This document shows, in pieces, positions 7,749-16,081 of a DNA stretch of 64,000 nucleotides. How positions within the stretch are numbered: position 1 is the first letter of the stretch; each line of letters begins with the position of its first letter. This DNA comes from Methylobacterium hispanicum. Lineage in GTDB: Bacteria > Pseudomonadota > Alphaproteobacteria > Rhizobiales > Beijerinckiaceae. The notes beneath the pieces were generated by a model, which had not been told where the DNA came from, searched no databases, and worked only from the letters and a program-made list of their open reading frames with translations. The stretch spans positions 16,239-80,238 of the forward strand of contig NZ_BPQO01000030.1 in NCBI RefSeq assembly GCF_022179285.1, given 5' to 3'. The translations under genes and the position numbers were made by a program.

Positions 7749-9139
7749 GGCGGGTCGCGGCCGAACTCGCCCTGACCTTGCGCGACGTGCGCCTGCGCTG
7801 GATCGGCGCCGTGCTCGTCCTGCTCCTCGCCGTCGCCGGGCTCGCCGCGTGGCGGGAGGCCGCCGCCTACGGCGCGGAGGTCGCGCGCATCACCGCCGCG
7901 GAGCGCGACCGCTGGCTCGGGCAGGACGCCAAGAACCCGCATTCCGCCGACCATTACGGCCTCTGGGTGTTCCGCCCCTCCGCGCCGCTCGCGGTGCTCG
8001 ACCCCGGCACCGAGCCCTATACGGGCCGGATGGTGCGGGTGGAGGCGCACCTGTTCAACGACGCCGTCTACCGCGCCGTGCAGGATGCGGGCCCTCTTGC
8101 CCGCGCCGGCCTCGGCAGCGTCGCCGACATCGTGCAGCTGGTGGTGCCGCTCGCCGCGATCCTCATGGGCTTCTCGGCCTTCGCGGCCGACCGGGAGCGC
8201 GGCACGCTCCGCCTCGCGCTCGGCAACGGCGTGCCGCCGGGCCGGCTCTTCGCCGGGCGCCTCGCCGCCCTCCTCGTGGCGCTGGCGCTCGTGGTCGGGC
8301 CGCCGCTGCTCGGGCTCGGGGCGCTCGCGGCCCTGAGCCTCGGCTCGGAGGGCTGGCAGGTCTGGCCGCGCCTCATCGCCTGGGTCGCGGCCCAGCTCGC
8401 CTATGCGGGCGCCTTCCTGCTCGTCGCCATGCTGGCCTCGCTGGTCGCCCGCACGGCGCGCGGCGCGCTCTCCGTCTCGCTCGCCGCCTGGGTGCTGCTC
8501 TGCGTCGCCGCCCCGCGGCTCGCGGGCGCGGGCGTCGAGCTGGTGCGGCCCGCCCTCCCCTACCGCGCGGTGCGCGCCCGGATCGATGCCGGCTTCCGGG
8601 CGCATCGCACGGCGGAGGCGAACGACACACGCGTCCGCGAGGTGCTGGCCCGCTACGGCGCGAGCGATCCGGACGAGCTGCCGGTCGACCTGCGCGGCCT
8701 GATGATGTCCGAGAACGAGAGCCACAACTTCGCGGTCTACGACCGCGAGCTCGGCGCCTTCTTCGACAGCCTCGCCGCCCAGGAGCGGGCGGCGGCCTAC
8801 GCGGGCCTCATCTCCCCGCGCGTCGCCCTGCAGGCCCTGTCGCAGACGCTGGCCGGCACCGACTTCGCCGCGCACGCCCACTTCGTCTGGGCGGCGGAGC
8901 GCTACCGCCGCACCATCTCGGAGCGGATGAACGCCGAGATCCGCGACCACCCGCAGGGCGGCGGCCGGGTGCTCGTGGCCGGGCCGGAACTCTGGCAGGA
9001 GATCCCGCCCTTCGCGCACGCGCCGCTGCCCCTCGCCCGCGCGCTCGCCGACGCGCGCGTGCCGGCCCTGATCCTCGCCCTGTGGCTCGGGGCGCTCGCG
9101 GCGCTCGCCGTGCCGCTCGTCCGGAGGCTGAAGCCCTGA
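7745..9139 (+). CDS. ABC-2 permease with DUF3526-type periplasmic domain (first)
   Basis: A 464-residue membrane protein. One helix near residues 20-37 precedes a periplasmic segment of about 110 residues. Then come a cluster of hydrophobic helices (about 125-270), a large soluble domain rich in charged residues (about 275-430) and a final helix near 440-460. This is the DUF3526/ABC-2 arrangement found in pairs next to NosF-like ATPases. It starts with GTG in a four-base overlap with the ATPase gene. Its substrate is not known. It differs in sequence from the following paralogue, so the two probably form a heterodimer. Confidence 0.82.
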   Translation: MRRVAAELALTLRDVRLRWIGAVLVLLLAVAGLAAWREAAAYGAEVARITAAERDRWLGQDAKNPHSADHYGLWVFRPSAPLAVLDPGTEPYTGRMVRVEAHLFNDAVYRAVQDAGPLARAGLGSVADIVQLVVPLAAILMGFSAFAADRERGTLRLALGNGVPPGRLFAGRLAALLVALALVVGPPLLGLGALAALSLGSEGWQVWPRLIAWVAAQLAYAGAFLLVAMLASLVARTARGALSVSLAAWVLLCVAAPRLAGAGVELVRPALPYRAVRARIDAGFRAHRTAEANDTRVREVLARYGASDPDELPVDLRGLMMSENESHNFAVYDRELGAFFDSLAAQERAAAYAGLISPRVALQALSQTLAGTDFAAHAHFVWAAERYRRTISERMNAEIRDHPQGGGRVLVAGPELWQEIPPFAHAPLPLARALADARVPALILALWLGALAALAVPLVRRLKP

Positions 9140-10623
9140 GCGCCGCCCGCTTCTCCCGCCTCGTCGCCGCCGAGCTGCGCCTCGTCCTGCGCGAACGCCT
9201 GACCTGGGCGATCCTGGCGGCCCTCCTCGCGGCCCTCTGCCTCGCCGCCCGCACGGGCGCCGAGCGCGTCGAGACGGTGCGCGCCGCAATCGCGCAGGCG
9301 GAAGACGACGGCGCGCGCACCGTGCGCGAGGCCCGCGCGGCGCACGCGCGCTACGCCCGGCCGAGCCCGATCACCGTGAACTACTGGCAGGACCCCACCG
9401 ACGCCTTCGGCTACATGACCTACTTCCTGGCCGCCCACGCGGTGAAGCCGCCGACGCCGCTCGCGCACCTCGCCGCCGGCCAGTCCGACGTGCAGCCCGC
9501 CTTGATGCGGATCAGCTTCGGCTTCAGCACGGTCTTCGACGATACCGCCTACGAGCTCGGCAGCGCCGCCCGGCTCCGGCTCGGCGCCTTCGACCTCGCC
9601 TTCGTGCTGGTCTACCTCGTGCCGCTCGCCGTGATCGCGCTCGCGGGCACGCGGCTGGCCGCGGAACAGGATACCGGGATCCTGAGGCTGATCGCGGCCC
9701 AGCCGGTCGGCCCGCGCCGGGTCGCCGCCGCGAAGTTCGGGGCCGTGGGGCTCGTCGCGCTCGCGGGCGTGCTCGGGGGGACAGGGCTGGCGCTGCTCGC
9801 GGCCGGCTGGGCCGGCCCGCTCGCGGGCTGGGGCGGCGTGCTGGCGCTCATCGCCGCATGTCTCGCCGCCTACACCCTGTTCTGGGTCGCGGCCTGCGCG
9901 CTCGCCGCAAGCCTCTGGCGCGGGGCGGTCGCGGCGCTCGCGATCCTCGTCCTCGCCTGGGCCGGCCTCACCGTCGCCCTGCCCACCGCGCTCGGCCTCG
10001 CGGTGGACCTGCTCGCGCCGCGCCCCTCCCGCATCGCGGCGATCGACACGAGCCGGCAGGCGCAGGCGGCGTTCTACGCGGGCGAGACCGGCACGCGGGT
10101 CGCGAGTGCGTGGCTCGCCGCACGCGCCCCCGAGGCCGCCGCTCGGCCGGGCCCATCCGAGAAGCCCGAGATCAAGCGGCTCGCCCGCGACGCCTTCTAC
10201 GACGCGGCGCTCGGGCAGACCCGGGCGGCCCTCGGCGCGCATGCCCGCGCCCTGGCGGCCTGGAGCGGGCGCCTCGCCCTGCTCTCGCCCGCGAGCGCGC
10301 TGGCGCTGGCGCTGGAGAAAGCCGCGGGCACGGACGCCGCCCGGCACGCCGCCTTCCTGGCGGCGAGCACCGCGTATCGCCGCGACCTGCGCGCCTTCTT
10401 CGAGCCGCGCATCCTCGCCCAGGCGCTCGATCCGGTCCCGGTCTGCGCCGGCTGCCCGGCGCGGCTCGACTTCGACGCCTACGACGCCGTGCCGGCCTTC
10501 GCGCCAGCCCCGGCCCTGGCGGCGGCCCGGCACCAGGCCGGGCTCAGCCTCGCGGCGCTCGTCGCCATGGCACTCGCGCTGGCGGCGCTCGCCCATCGCC
10601 GGCTGCGCAGGTGGCCGGCCTGA
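9136..10623 (+). CDS. ABC-2 permease with DUF3526-type periplasmic domain (second)
   Basis: A 495-residue paralogue of the preceding permease: an N-terminal helix (about 20-36), a periplasmic segment with NYWQDPTDAFGYMTYF, helices between about 150 and 305, a soluble domain that includes a CAGCPARLDFD segment, and a last helix near 475-490. No ATG, GTG or TTG is suitably placed. The reading frame becomes plausible at CTG (9136-9138), whose CTGA overlaps the previous stop, matching the coupling elsewhere in the operon. The CTG start is inferred. The two Cys in CxxC within the periplasmic domain could form a disulphide or bind metal. Confidence 0.8.
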   Translation: MSAARFSRLVAAELRLVLRERLTWAILAALLAALCLAARTGAERVETVRAAIAQAEDDGARTVREARAAHARYARPSPITVNYWQDPTDAFGYMTYFLAAHAVKPPTPLAHLAAGQSDVQPALMRISFGFSTVFDDTAYELGSAARLRLGAFDLAFVLVYLVPLAVIALAGTRLAAEQDTGILRLIAAQPVGPRRVAAAKFGAVGLVALAGVLGGTGLALLAAGWAGPLAGWGGVLALIAACLAAYTLFWVAACALAASLWRGAVAALAILVLAWAGLTVALPTALGLAVDLLAPRPSRIAAIDTSRQAQAAFYAGETGTRVASAWLAARAPEAAARPGPSEKPEIKRLARDAFYDAALGQTRAALGAHARALAAWSGRLALLSPASALALALEKAAGTDAARHAAFLAASTAYRRDLRAFFEPRILAQALDPVPVCAGCPARLDFDAYDAVPAFAPAPALAAARHQAGLSLAALVAMALALAALAHRRLRRWPA

Positions 10624-10646
10624 CCTCTCACGAGACGGTGACCCGG

Positions 10647-11807
10647 ATGATGCCCAACACGGCCGCGCCCCCCGCCGTGCGAGCCCGCATCGGCTCGATC
10701 GACGCGCTGCGCGGCCTCGTCATGCTGCTGATGCTCGTCGATCACGTGCGCGAGTTCTTCTACCTGCACGCGCAGGTCGGCGACCCGATGAACCTCGCCG
10801 CGACGCCGCCCGACCTGGTCCTGACGCGGGCCGCCTCGCACGTCTGCGCGCCGGTCTTCCTCCTGCTCACCGGCCTCTCGGCGAACCTCTACGGGCAGAA
10901 GCACGGCGACCGGGGCGCCGTCAGCCTCTTCCTGCTGAAGCGCGGGCTGCTGCTGATCCTGCTCGAGATCACCCTGGTCAACCTCGCCTGGACCCGAAGC
11001 CTCTTCCCGCCGATCCTCTACCTGCAGGTGATCTGGGCGATCGGGATCAGCATGGTGGCGCTCGCCGGCCTGCTCTGGCTGCCGCGCCGGCTCCTCGCCG
11101 GCCTCGCGCTCCTCGTCATGTTCGGCCACAACCTGCTCGACCCGGTGCGGCTCGCGCCGGAGGAGACCGGCTACGCGCTCTGGTCGATCCTGCACCAGCG
11201 CGGGATGCTGCCGCTGCCCTGGGGCGCGGCGCGCACCTCCTACCCGGTGCTGCCCTGGATCGGCGTGATCGCGGCAGGCTACGCGCTCGGGCCGCTCTTC
11301 GCGGGAACCACCTCGCCCGCGCTCCGGCAGCGCCGGCTGCTCGCGCTCGGCGGGGCGCTGCTCGGGGCCTTCTTGGTCCTGCGCGGGCTCGACGGCTACG
11401 GCGAGCCGGTTCCGTGGCAGGCCGGTCCGACGCCGCTCCTGACCGTCCTGTCCTTCGTCAACCTGACCAAGTACCCGCCCTCGGCCGACTTCCTGCTGCT
11501 GACGCTGGGTCTCGGGCTCGCGCTCCTCGCGCTGTTCGAGCGGCTCCCCGCCGCCGGCCTGGGCTGGCTGCGCAGCTTCGGCGGCGCGCCGCTGTTCTTC
11601 TACCTCGCCCATCTCTGGCTGCTGCGGCTGATCCACGACGCCGCCCTGGCGCTCGGCCTCGGCGGCCGCTCCGGCGGGGTCGAACTCGCCGCGCCGTGGC
11701 AGATCTGGCTCGTCACGGCGTGTCTGAGCCTGCCGCTCTGGCTGGCTTGCCGCTGGATGGTCGGGTTGAAACGCCGGGCCGCTTGGCCGGGGCTGAGCTA
11801 TCTCTGA
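10647..11807 (+). CDS. DUF1624/HGSNAT-type membrane acyltransferase-like protein
   Basis: A 386-residue polytopic protein beginning RIGSIDALRGLVMLLMLVDH, the hallmark of the heparan-alpha-glucosaminide N-acetyltransferase catalytic family (DUF1624). Members move acetyl groups across membranes onto sugars or similar acceptors. About ten hydrophobic helices follow. The start is taken at the first ATG of an ATGATG pair, 24 bases after the permease stop; GTG codons at 10638 or 10611 are alternatives. It ends the riboswitch operon, where it could acetylate the transported compound or an envelope component. That role is inference. Confidence 0.8.
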   Translation: MMPNTAAPPAVRARIGSIDALRGLVMLLMLVDHVREFFYLHAQVGDPMNLAATPPDLVLTRAASHVCAPVFLLLTGLSANLYGQKHGDRGAVSLFLLKRGLLLILLEITLVNLAWTRSLFPPILYLQVIWAIGISMVALAGLLWLPRRLLAGLALLVMFGHNLLDPVRLAPEETGYALWSILHQRGMLPLPWGAARTSYPVLPWIGVIAAGYALGPLFAGTTSPALRQRRLLALGGALLGAFLVLRGLDGYGEPVPWQAGPTPLLTVLSFVNLTKYPPSADFLLLTLGLGLALLALFERLPAAGLGWLRSFGGAPLFFYLAHLWLLRLIHDAALALGLGGRSGGVELAAPWQIWLVTACLSLPLWLACRWMVGLKRRAAWPGLSYL

Positions 11808-11889
11808 GGCCGCTTTCACGGTGCTGAGGTTCGTTCCCCCTTCCCCGTGCGAAGCTATCGATGTTCACACATCCCGGGCGAAGCCCTTC

Positions 11890-12075
11890 GCGCTCTTCCC
11901 TCCCCCCTCTGCGGGGGAGGGAAGCACCCGAAGGGTGACGGGAGAGGGGTGAACGCTTCAGGCAGAGGCGGTGCCCTGCATAAGGCCGCGCCGTTGCCTG
12001 AAGCCGGGTTCCCCTCTCCCGACCCCTGCTGACGCAGGGGCCACCCTCCCCCGCAGAGGGGGGAGGGAAGAGCGC
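11890..12075. repeat. Dispersed inverted-repeat element, family A, copy 1
   Basis: Perfect inverted arms of 32 bases occupy 11890-11921 and 12044-12075 (GCGCTCTTCCCTCCCC at the outer left end). Inside are nested inverted repeats CTTCAGGCA/TGCCTGAAG and CCCCTGC-TGAC-GCAGGGG. It fills most of the 331-base gap between the acyltransferase gene and dctM, which converge. Related copies lie at 29642-29826, 35442-35649 and 42695-42718. There is no coding capacity. It may also act as a bidirectional terminator. Confidence 0.85.
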
Positions 12076-12138
12076 CGAGGATATCAGCAAGGCGTTGCGT
12101 GCCTCCCGTAGGAGCGCGGGGAGAGGGGGGCGCGCACC

Positions 12139-13491
12139 CTACCGCGTTGTGGGCAGGAGGGTGTCGGGCAGCCACATGGCGATGCCGGGCACGAGGCAGA
12201 GCACGAGGATCGCCACCGCCATCAGGATCACGAAGGGCAGCGTGCCCCAGATGATGTCCGAGAGCGGGATATCGGGCGCGATGTTCTTGATCACGAAGAT
12301 GTTCAAGCCCACCGGCGGGTGGATCAGCCCCATCTCCATCGTGATCGTCATCACGACCCCGAACCAGACCAGGTCGAAGCCCGCCGCCTTCAGGGGCGGC
12401 AGGATGATCGGCGCCGTCATCAGGATGATCGAGACCGGCGGCAGGAAGAAGCCCAGCGCGATCACCAGCGCCAGGATCGTCACCAGCAGCAGCCAGGGCG
12501 AGAGCTGCATCGCCACGATCGCGGCCGCCGCCGATTGCGAGATGTGCAGGTAGCTCATCACGTAGGCGTAGAGCAGCGACATGCCGATGATCAGCATCAA
12601 CATCGTCGATTCGCGCAGCGTCGCCGTCAGGATCGGCCCGACGTCCTTCGTGCGCCACACCCCGTAGATCAGCGCGATCAGCGCGAGCGCCAGAAGCCCG
12701 CCGAGCCCCGCCGTCTCGGAGGGCGTGGCGTAGCCGCCGTAGAGCGCCACCATCACGCCCGTGAGCAGCACCACGAAGGGCAGAACCCGCGGCAGGGTCG
12801 AGAAGCGCTCGCCCATGCTGTAGCGGTCCTCCGCCAGGATCGGCGAGGCGGGGCCGCCGGCCGCGTAGGCGGCTTTCGCCACCCCGTACTCGTGCCGGAA
12901 GCGGTAGACCGACCAGGCGGCGAACAGCCCGACGAGCAGCAGGCCCGGCCCGATCCCGGCCAGGAACAGCCGGCCGAGCGACTGCTCGGCGGCCACCGCG
13001 TAGAGGATCATGGTGATGGAGGGCGGCAGGAGGATGCCGAGCGTGCCGCCCGCCGCGATGATGCCCGCGGCGAATCCCGGCGAGTAGCCGCGCTTGCGCA
13101 TCTCCGGGATGCCGGCCGAGCCGATGGCCGAGCAGGTGGCGGGCGAGGAGCCGGCCATGGCGGCGAACAGCGCGCAGGCGAAGACGTTGGCGATGCCGAG
13201 GCCCCCGGGGATGCGGTGCATCCAGGCGTGCATGGCCGAGTAGAGGTCCTGGCCCGCCTTCGAGCGCCCGATGGCCGCGCCCTTGAGGATGAAGAGCGGG
13301 ATCGAGAGCAGCGTGATCGAGGCCATCTCCTCGTAGACGTTCTGGGCGACCGTATCGAGGGAGGCGCCGGGCATGAAGGCCAGCATGAAGACCAGCGCGA
13401 CGGCACCCAGCGCGAAGGCGATGGGGATGCCGGCGAGCATGGCGGTGAGGGTGGCGCCCGCGTAGAGGGCGCCGATGGCGGCCACGCTCAT
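12139..13491 (-). CDS. dctM: TRAP transporter large permease DctM
   Basis: A 450-residue integral membrane protein of the DctM/ion-transporter superfamily with about 12 hydrophobic segments. Family segments are IPLFILKGAAIGRSK, ALFAAMAGSSPATCSAIGS, GGTLGILLPPSITMILY and MGLIHPPVGLNIFVI. With DctQ and the binding protein it imports an organic acid using the sodium gradient. The ATG at 13491 overlaps the dctQ stop as ATGA. The three genes follow the transcription order DctP, DctQ, DctM. The substrate cannot be told from sequence. Confidence 0.93.
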   Translation of the reverse strand: MSVAAIGALYAGATLTAMLAGIPIAFALGAVALVFMLAFMPGASLDTVAQNVYEEMASITLLSIPLFILKGAAIGRSKAGQDLYSAMHAWMHRIPGGLGIANVFACALFAAMAGSSPATCSAIGSAGIPEMRKRGYSPGFAAGIIAAGGTLGILLPPSITMILYAVAAEQSLGRLFLAGIGPGLLLVGLFAAWSVYRFRHEYGVAKAAYAAGGPASPILAEDRYSMGERFSTLPRVLPFVVLLTGVMVALYGGYATPSETAGLGGLLALALIALIYGVWRTKDVGPILTATLRESTMLMLIIGMSLLYAYVMSYLHISQSAAAAIVAMQLSPWLLLVTILALVIALGFFLPPVSIILMTAPIILPPLKAAGFDLVWFGVVMTITMEMGLIHPPVGLNIFVIKNIAPDIPLSDIIWGTLPFVILMAVAILVLCLVPGIAMWLPDTLLPTTR

Positions 13492-14195
13492 CGCTTGGCT
13501 CCTGCGTTGGGGTTGGCGGTGGCGACCGTGGTGCCCATCGGGTCGGGTCCGCGGGGGGTGAGGTCGGGACGGTCGCGGACGTCGCGGTTGAGGTCGGCTC
13601 CGACGCCGATCTTGGGCTCGGCCCAGCCGGCGCTGCGGGGCCCGCGGGCCAGCGCCGCGGCGATCTGCAGGGCGAGCTGCAGGCAGAGCAGGCTCATGCC
13701 GAGCGCCATCATCGTGTAGGGGATCCAGAGCGGGGGCCCCCAGGTGGATTGCGAGACCTGGCCGTCGACCCAGGCCTCGTGGTCGAGCGACCAGCTCTTC
13801 CAGGCGAAGAACAGGCAGAAGGCGAGGCTGACGGCATCGACCAGGACGAGGCGGACGCGGTTGACGCCGGCCGGCAGGAGACCGGTCAGCGCCTCGATGG
13901 CCACGTGCCCGCGCTTGGCCTGGACGGCGGCGGCGGACCCGAAGGTGGCGCCGATGATGAGGAAGACGGCCATCTCGTCCTGCCACTCGGTCGGCTCGTG
14001 CAGGACGTAGCGGATGAGGACGGAGTAGCTCAGCACGAGGCAGGCGGCGACGAGCGCGAGCCCGCCGAGGCCGAGGATGAGGCGGTTGAGCAGGCCGATG
14101 GCGTGCTCGACCGCGCCGAGGAGGCCGGGCAGACGCGGGGCGGGCCCCGCCTGCGTCTCGGTGGCGGCGGTGGCCGCGTCGAAGCCGTGGCTCAC
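13488..14195 (-). CDS. dctQ: TRAP transporter small permease DctQ
   Basis: A 235-residue membrane protein with four helices. VLIRYVLHEPTEWQDEMAVF between helices 1 and 2 is the DctQ family pattern. The C-terminal tail of about 45 residues is hydrophilic and longer than usual. The start is GTG, overlapping the dctP stop as GTGA, and the stop overlaps the dctM ATG by four bases. All three genes are thus translationally coupled. Confidence 0.9.
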   Translation of the reverse strand: MSHGFDAATAATETQAGPAPRLPGLLGAVEHAIGLLNRLILGLGGLALVAACLVLSYSVLIRYVLHEPTEWQDEMAVFLIIGATFGSAAAVQAKRGHVAIEALTGLLPAGVNRVRLVLVDAVSLAFCLFFAWKSWSLDHEAWVDGQVSQSTWGPPLWIPYTMMALGMSLLCLQLALQIAAALARGPRSAGWAEPKIGVGADLNRDVRDRPDLTPRGPDPMGTTVATANPNAGAKR

Positions 14196-15214
14196 GCGAC
14201 CTGCTCCGCGAGCTTGAGGAGCTCCGCGCAGGTCGCGCTCTTGTTGGCGTAGTCCTTCCAGGCGGTGTCGCGGGCGATGGTGCGCCAGCGGCCCATCGTC
14301 GGCTCGTCGAGGTTCTGCACCTTGGCGCCGGCCTTGGCGAACAGCTCCTCGACGCGGGTGTCGTCGGCCTTGGCGCCCTCCTGGCCGAAGGATTCCAGCT
14401 CGGCGCCGACCGCCATGATCAGGTCTTGGCTGTCCTTGGGCAGGCGCTCGAACACGATCTTCGACATCATGATCGGCTCCAGCATGAACCAGTAGGAGCG
14501 CTCGCGGCCCGACGTCAGGGCCTTCGACAGCTCCTCCAGGCGGAAGGAGATCAGGCTGGTGGAGGAGGTGATCACCGCGTCGCAGGCGCCCGTCTGCATG
14601 GCGGCGTAGGACTCGTTCGAGGGGATCGAGAGGGTCGCCGCCCCCGCCTGCTTCATCATCAGGTCCATCTCGCGCGAGCCGCCGCGGACCTTCAGGCCCC
14701 GGGCGTCGTCGGGCGTCACGAGCGGGCGCTCGCGGCTCGCCACGCCGCCGGCCTGCCAGACCCAGGAGACGAGGACGATGCCCTTGGCCTCGAGGATCTC
14801 GGTGAGCTTGCGGCCGACGGGGGCCGCCTTCCAGGCGAGCGCCTGCTGGTAGGAGGTCACCAGCGCGGGCATCAGGCCGATATTCGTCTCCGGCACCTCG
14901 CCGCCCGCGTAAGGCGAGGGGTAGAGCGACATGTCGAGCGCGCCCTTGCGCATGGCGCCGAACTGGGCGTTCGTCTTCATCAGCGAGGAGCCCGGATAGA
15001 CCTGCACCTCCAGCGCGCCCTTCGAGCGCTCGGTCACCGCCTTGGCGAACTTGCGGCACATCCGGTCGCGGAAATCGCCCTCGTCGATCGTGCCGCCGGG
15101 GAACTGGTGCGAGATCTTCAGGGTGGTCGCGGCCTGGGCCGCGCCCAGACCGAAGCGGAGGATGGCCGGCGCGGCGAGACCGGCGGCGAGCAGGGTACGG
15201 CGTGTCGGCGTCAT
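14192..15214 (-). CDS. dctP: TRAP transporter periplasmic substrate-binding protein DctP
   Basis: A 340-residue solute-binding protein. The N-terminus MTPTRRTLLAAGLAAPAIL with an AQA-type cleavage region fits a twin-arginine or Sec signal. The mature part begins TTLKISHQFPGG and carries the DctP-family features YPGSSLMKTNAQFGAMRKG and PDDARGLKVR followed by GGSREMDLMMKQAGA. The Arg in LKVRGGS is where family members hold the substrate carboxylate. The start at 15214 has GGGAGAG upstream. It is divergent from a GntR-type regulator, which probably controls it. Confidence 0.92.
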   Translation of the reverse strand: MTPTRRTLLAAGLAAPAILRFGLGAAQAATTLKISHQFPGGTIDEGDFRDRMCRKFAKAVTERSKGALEVQVYPGSSLMKTNAQFGAMRKGALDMSLYPSPYAGGEVPETNIGLMPALVTSYQQALAWKAAPVGRKLTEILEAKGIVLVSWVWQAGGVASRERPLVTPDDARGLKVRGGSREMDLMMKQAGAATLSIPSNESYAAMQTGACDAVITSSTSLISFRLEELSKALTSGRERSYWFMLEPIMMSKIVFERLPKDSQDLIMAVGAELESFGQEGAKADDTRVEELFAKAGAKVQNLDEPTMGRWRTIARDTAWKDYANKSATCAELLKLAEQVA

Positions 15215-15263
15215 CGTTCTCTCCCGCACCGCACAAGGGCGGCTCTGTTATTTATTGCAGCGC

Positions 15264-15279
15264 ATCACGTATACTTGAT
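15264..15279. promoter_or_regulatory. Candidate GntR-family operator
   Basis: ATCACGTATACTTGAT is a near-perfect palindrome (14 of 16 positions) centred on GTATAC, a core common to FadR-subfamily GntR operators. It lies between dctP and the gntR gene in an AT-rich 168-base gap. A related half (TTGTATA) occurs at about 15309. Confidence 0.55.
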
Positions 15280-15382
15280 GCCACTTCGAATATGGAGAAA
15301 AGACCGCCTTGTATATTTTGTCAACGCGTCCGTAGAATGCCGACGGAACGGCCGGGCCGCGCGACCGGAACGACGGACGGGG

Positions 15383-16081
15383 ATGTCGGGAGCGGCGGAC
15401 GGGACGGCGGACGGGACGACGGACATGAGCCAGGCACAGCGTCTCCGGCAGGTGATCGAGGAGGAGATCGTGGCGGGGCGGCTCGCCGCGGGTTCCCGGC
15501 TCGACGAGGCGCAGCTCGCCGAGCGCTTCGGGGTCTCGCGCACGCCGATCCGGGAGGCGCTGCTGCAGCTCGCGGTGACCGGGCTGGTGGAGACCAAGCC
15601 GCGCCGGGGCGCCGTGGTGAGCGCGCCCGCACCCGACCTCCTGTTCGCGATGTTCGAGACGATGGCCGAGCTGGAGGCGTCCTGCGGGCGCTTCGCGGCC
15701 CGCCGCCTCGTGCAGGCGGACGAGGCGGCGCTCCGGGCGGCGCTCGCGGCCTGCGCCACGGCCGCGGCATCGGGCGACACGGAGGCCTATTACGAGGAGA
15801 ACCACACCTTCCACACGGTGATCTACCGGGCGAGCCGCAACGCCTTCCTGTGCGAGCAGGCCTACAACCTGCACCGGCGGCTGGCGCCCTACCGGCGGCT
15901 GCAGCTGCGGGCGCGGCACCGGCTCGGCCAGTCGCTCGCCGAGCACGAGGCGGTGGTGGCGGCGATCCTCGCGGGCGACGAGGCGGCGGCCGCCGAGCGC
16001 CTGCGCGGGCACGTGCTGGTGCAGGGCGACCGCTTCACCGACCTGATGATGAGCCTGCGGGCGATCGGCGACGCGGCCTGA
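15383..16081 (+). CDS. GntR-family transcriptional regulator with FCD domain
   Basis: A 232-residue regulator. The winged helix-turn-helix is at about residues 17-80 (RLDEAQLAERFGVSRTPIREA), and an all-helical FCD effector domain runs from about 90 to 220. FCD metal/ligand positions are visible in NHTFHTVIYRAS and HLGQ-like segments such as HEAVVAAILAGD. The start at 15383 is the earliest plausible ATG; 15425 (MSQAQRLRQ) is equally possible and more typical in length. It is divergent from the TRAP genes, with a palindromic site between, so it likely regulates them in response to the transported acid. Its stop abuts the next, opposing gene with no gap. Confidence 0.9.
   Translation: MSGAADGTADGTTDMSQAQRLRQVIEEEIVAGRLAAGSRLDEAQLAERFGVSRTPIREALLQLAVTGLVETKPRRGAVVSAPAPDLLFAMFETMAELEASCGRFAARRLVQADEAALRAALAACATAAASGDTEAYYEENHTFHTVIYRASRNAFLCEQAYNLHRRLAPYRRLQLRARHRLGQSLAEHEAVVAAILAGDEAAAAERLRGHVLVQGDRFTDLMMSLRAIGDAA

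Noticed and set aside
7008..10623. BtuCD-type cobalamin importer
   Set aside because: The permeases are ABC-2/DUF3526 type with large soluble domains and there is no BtuF-like binding protein.
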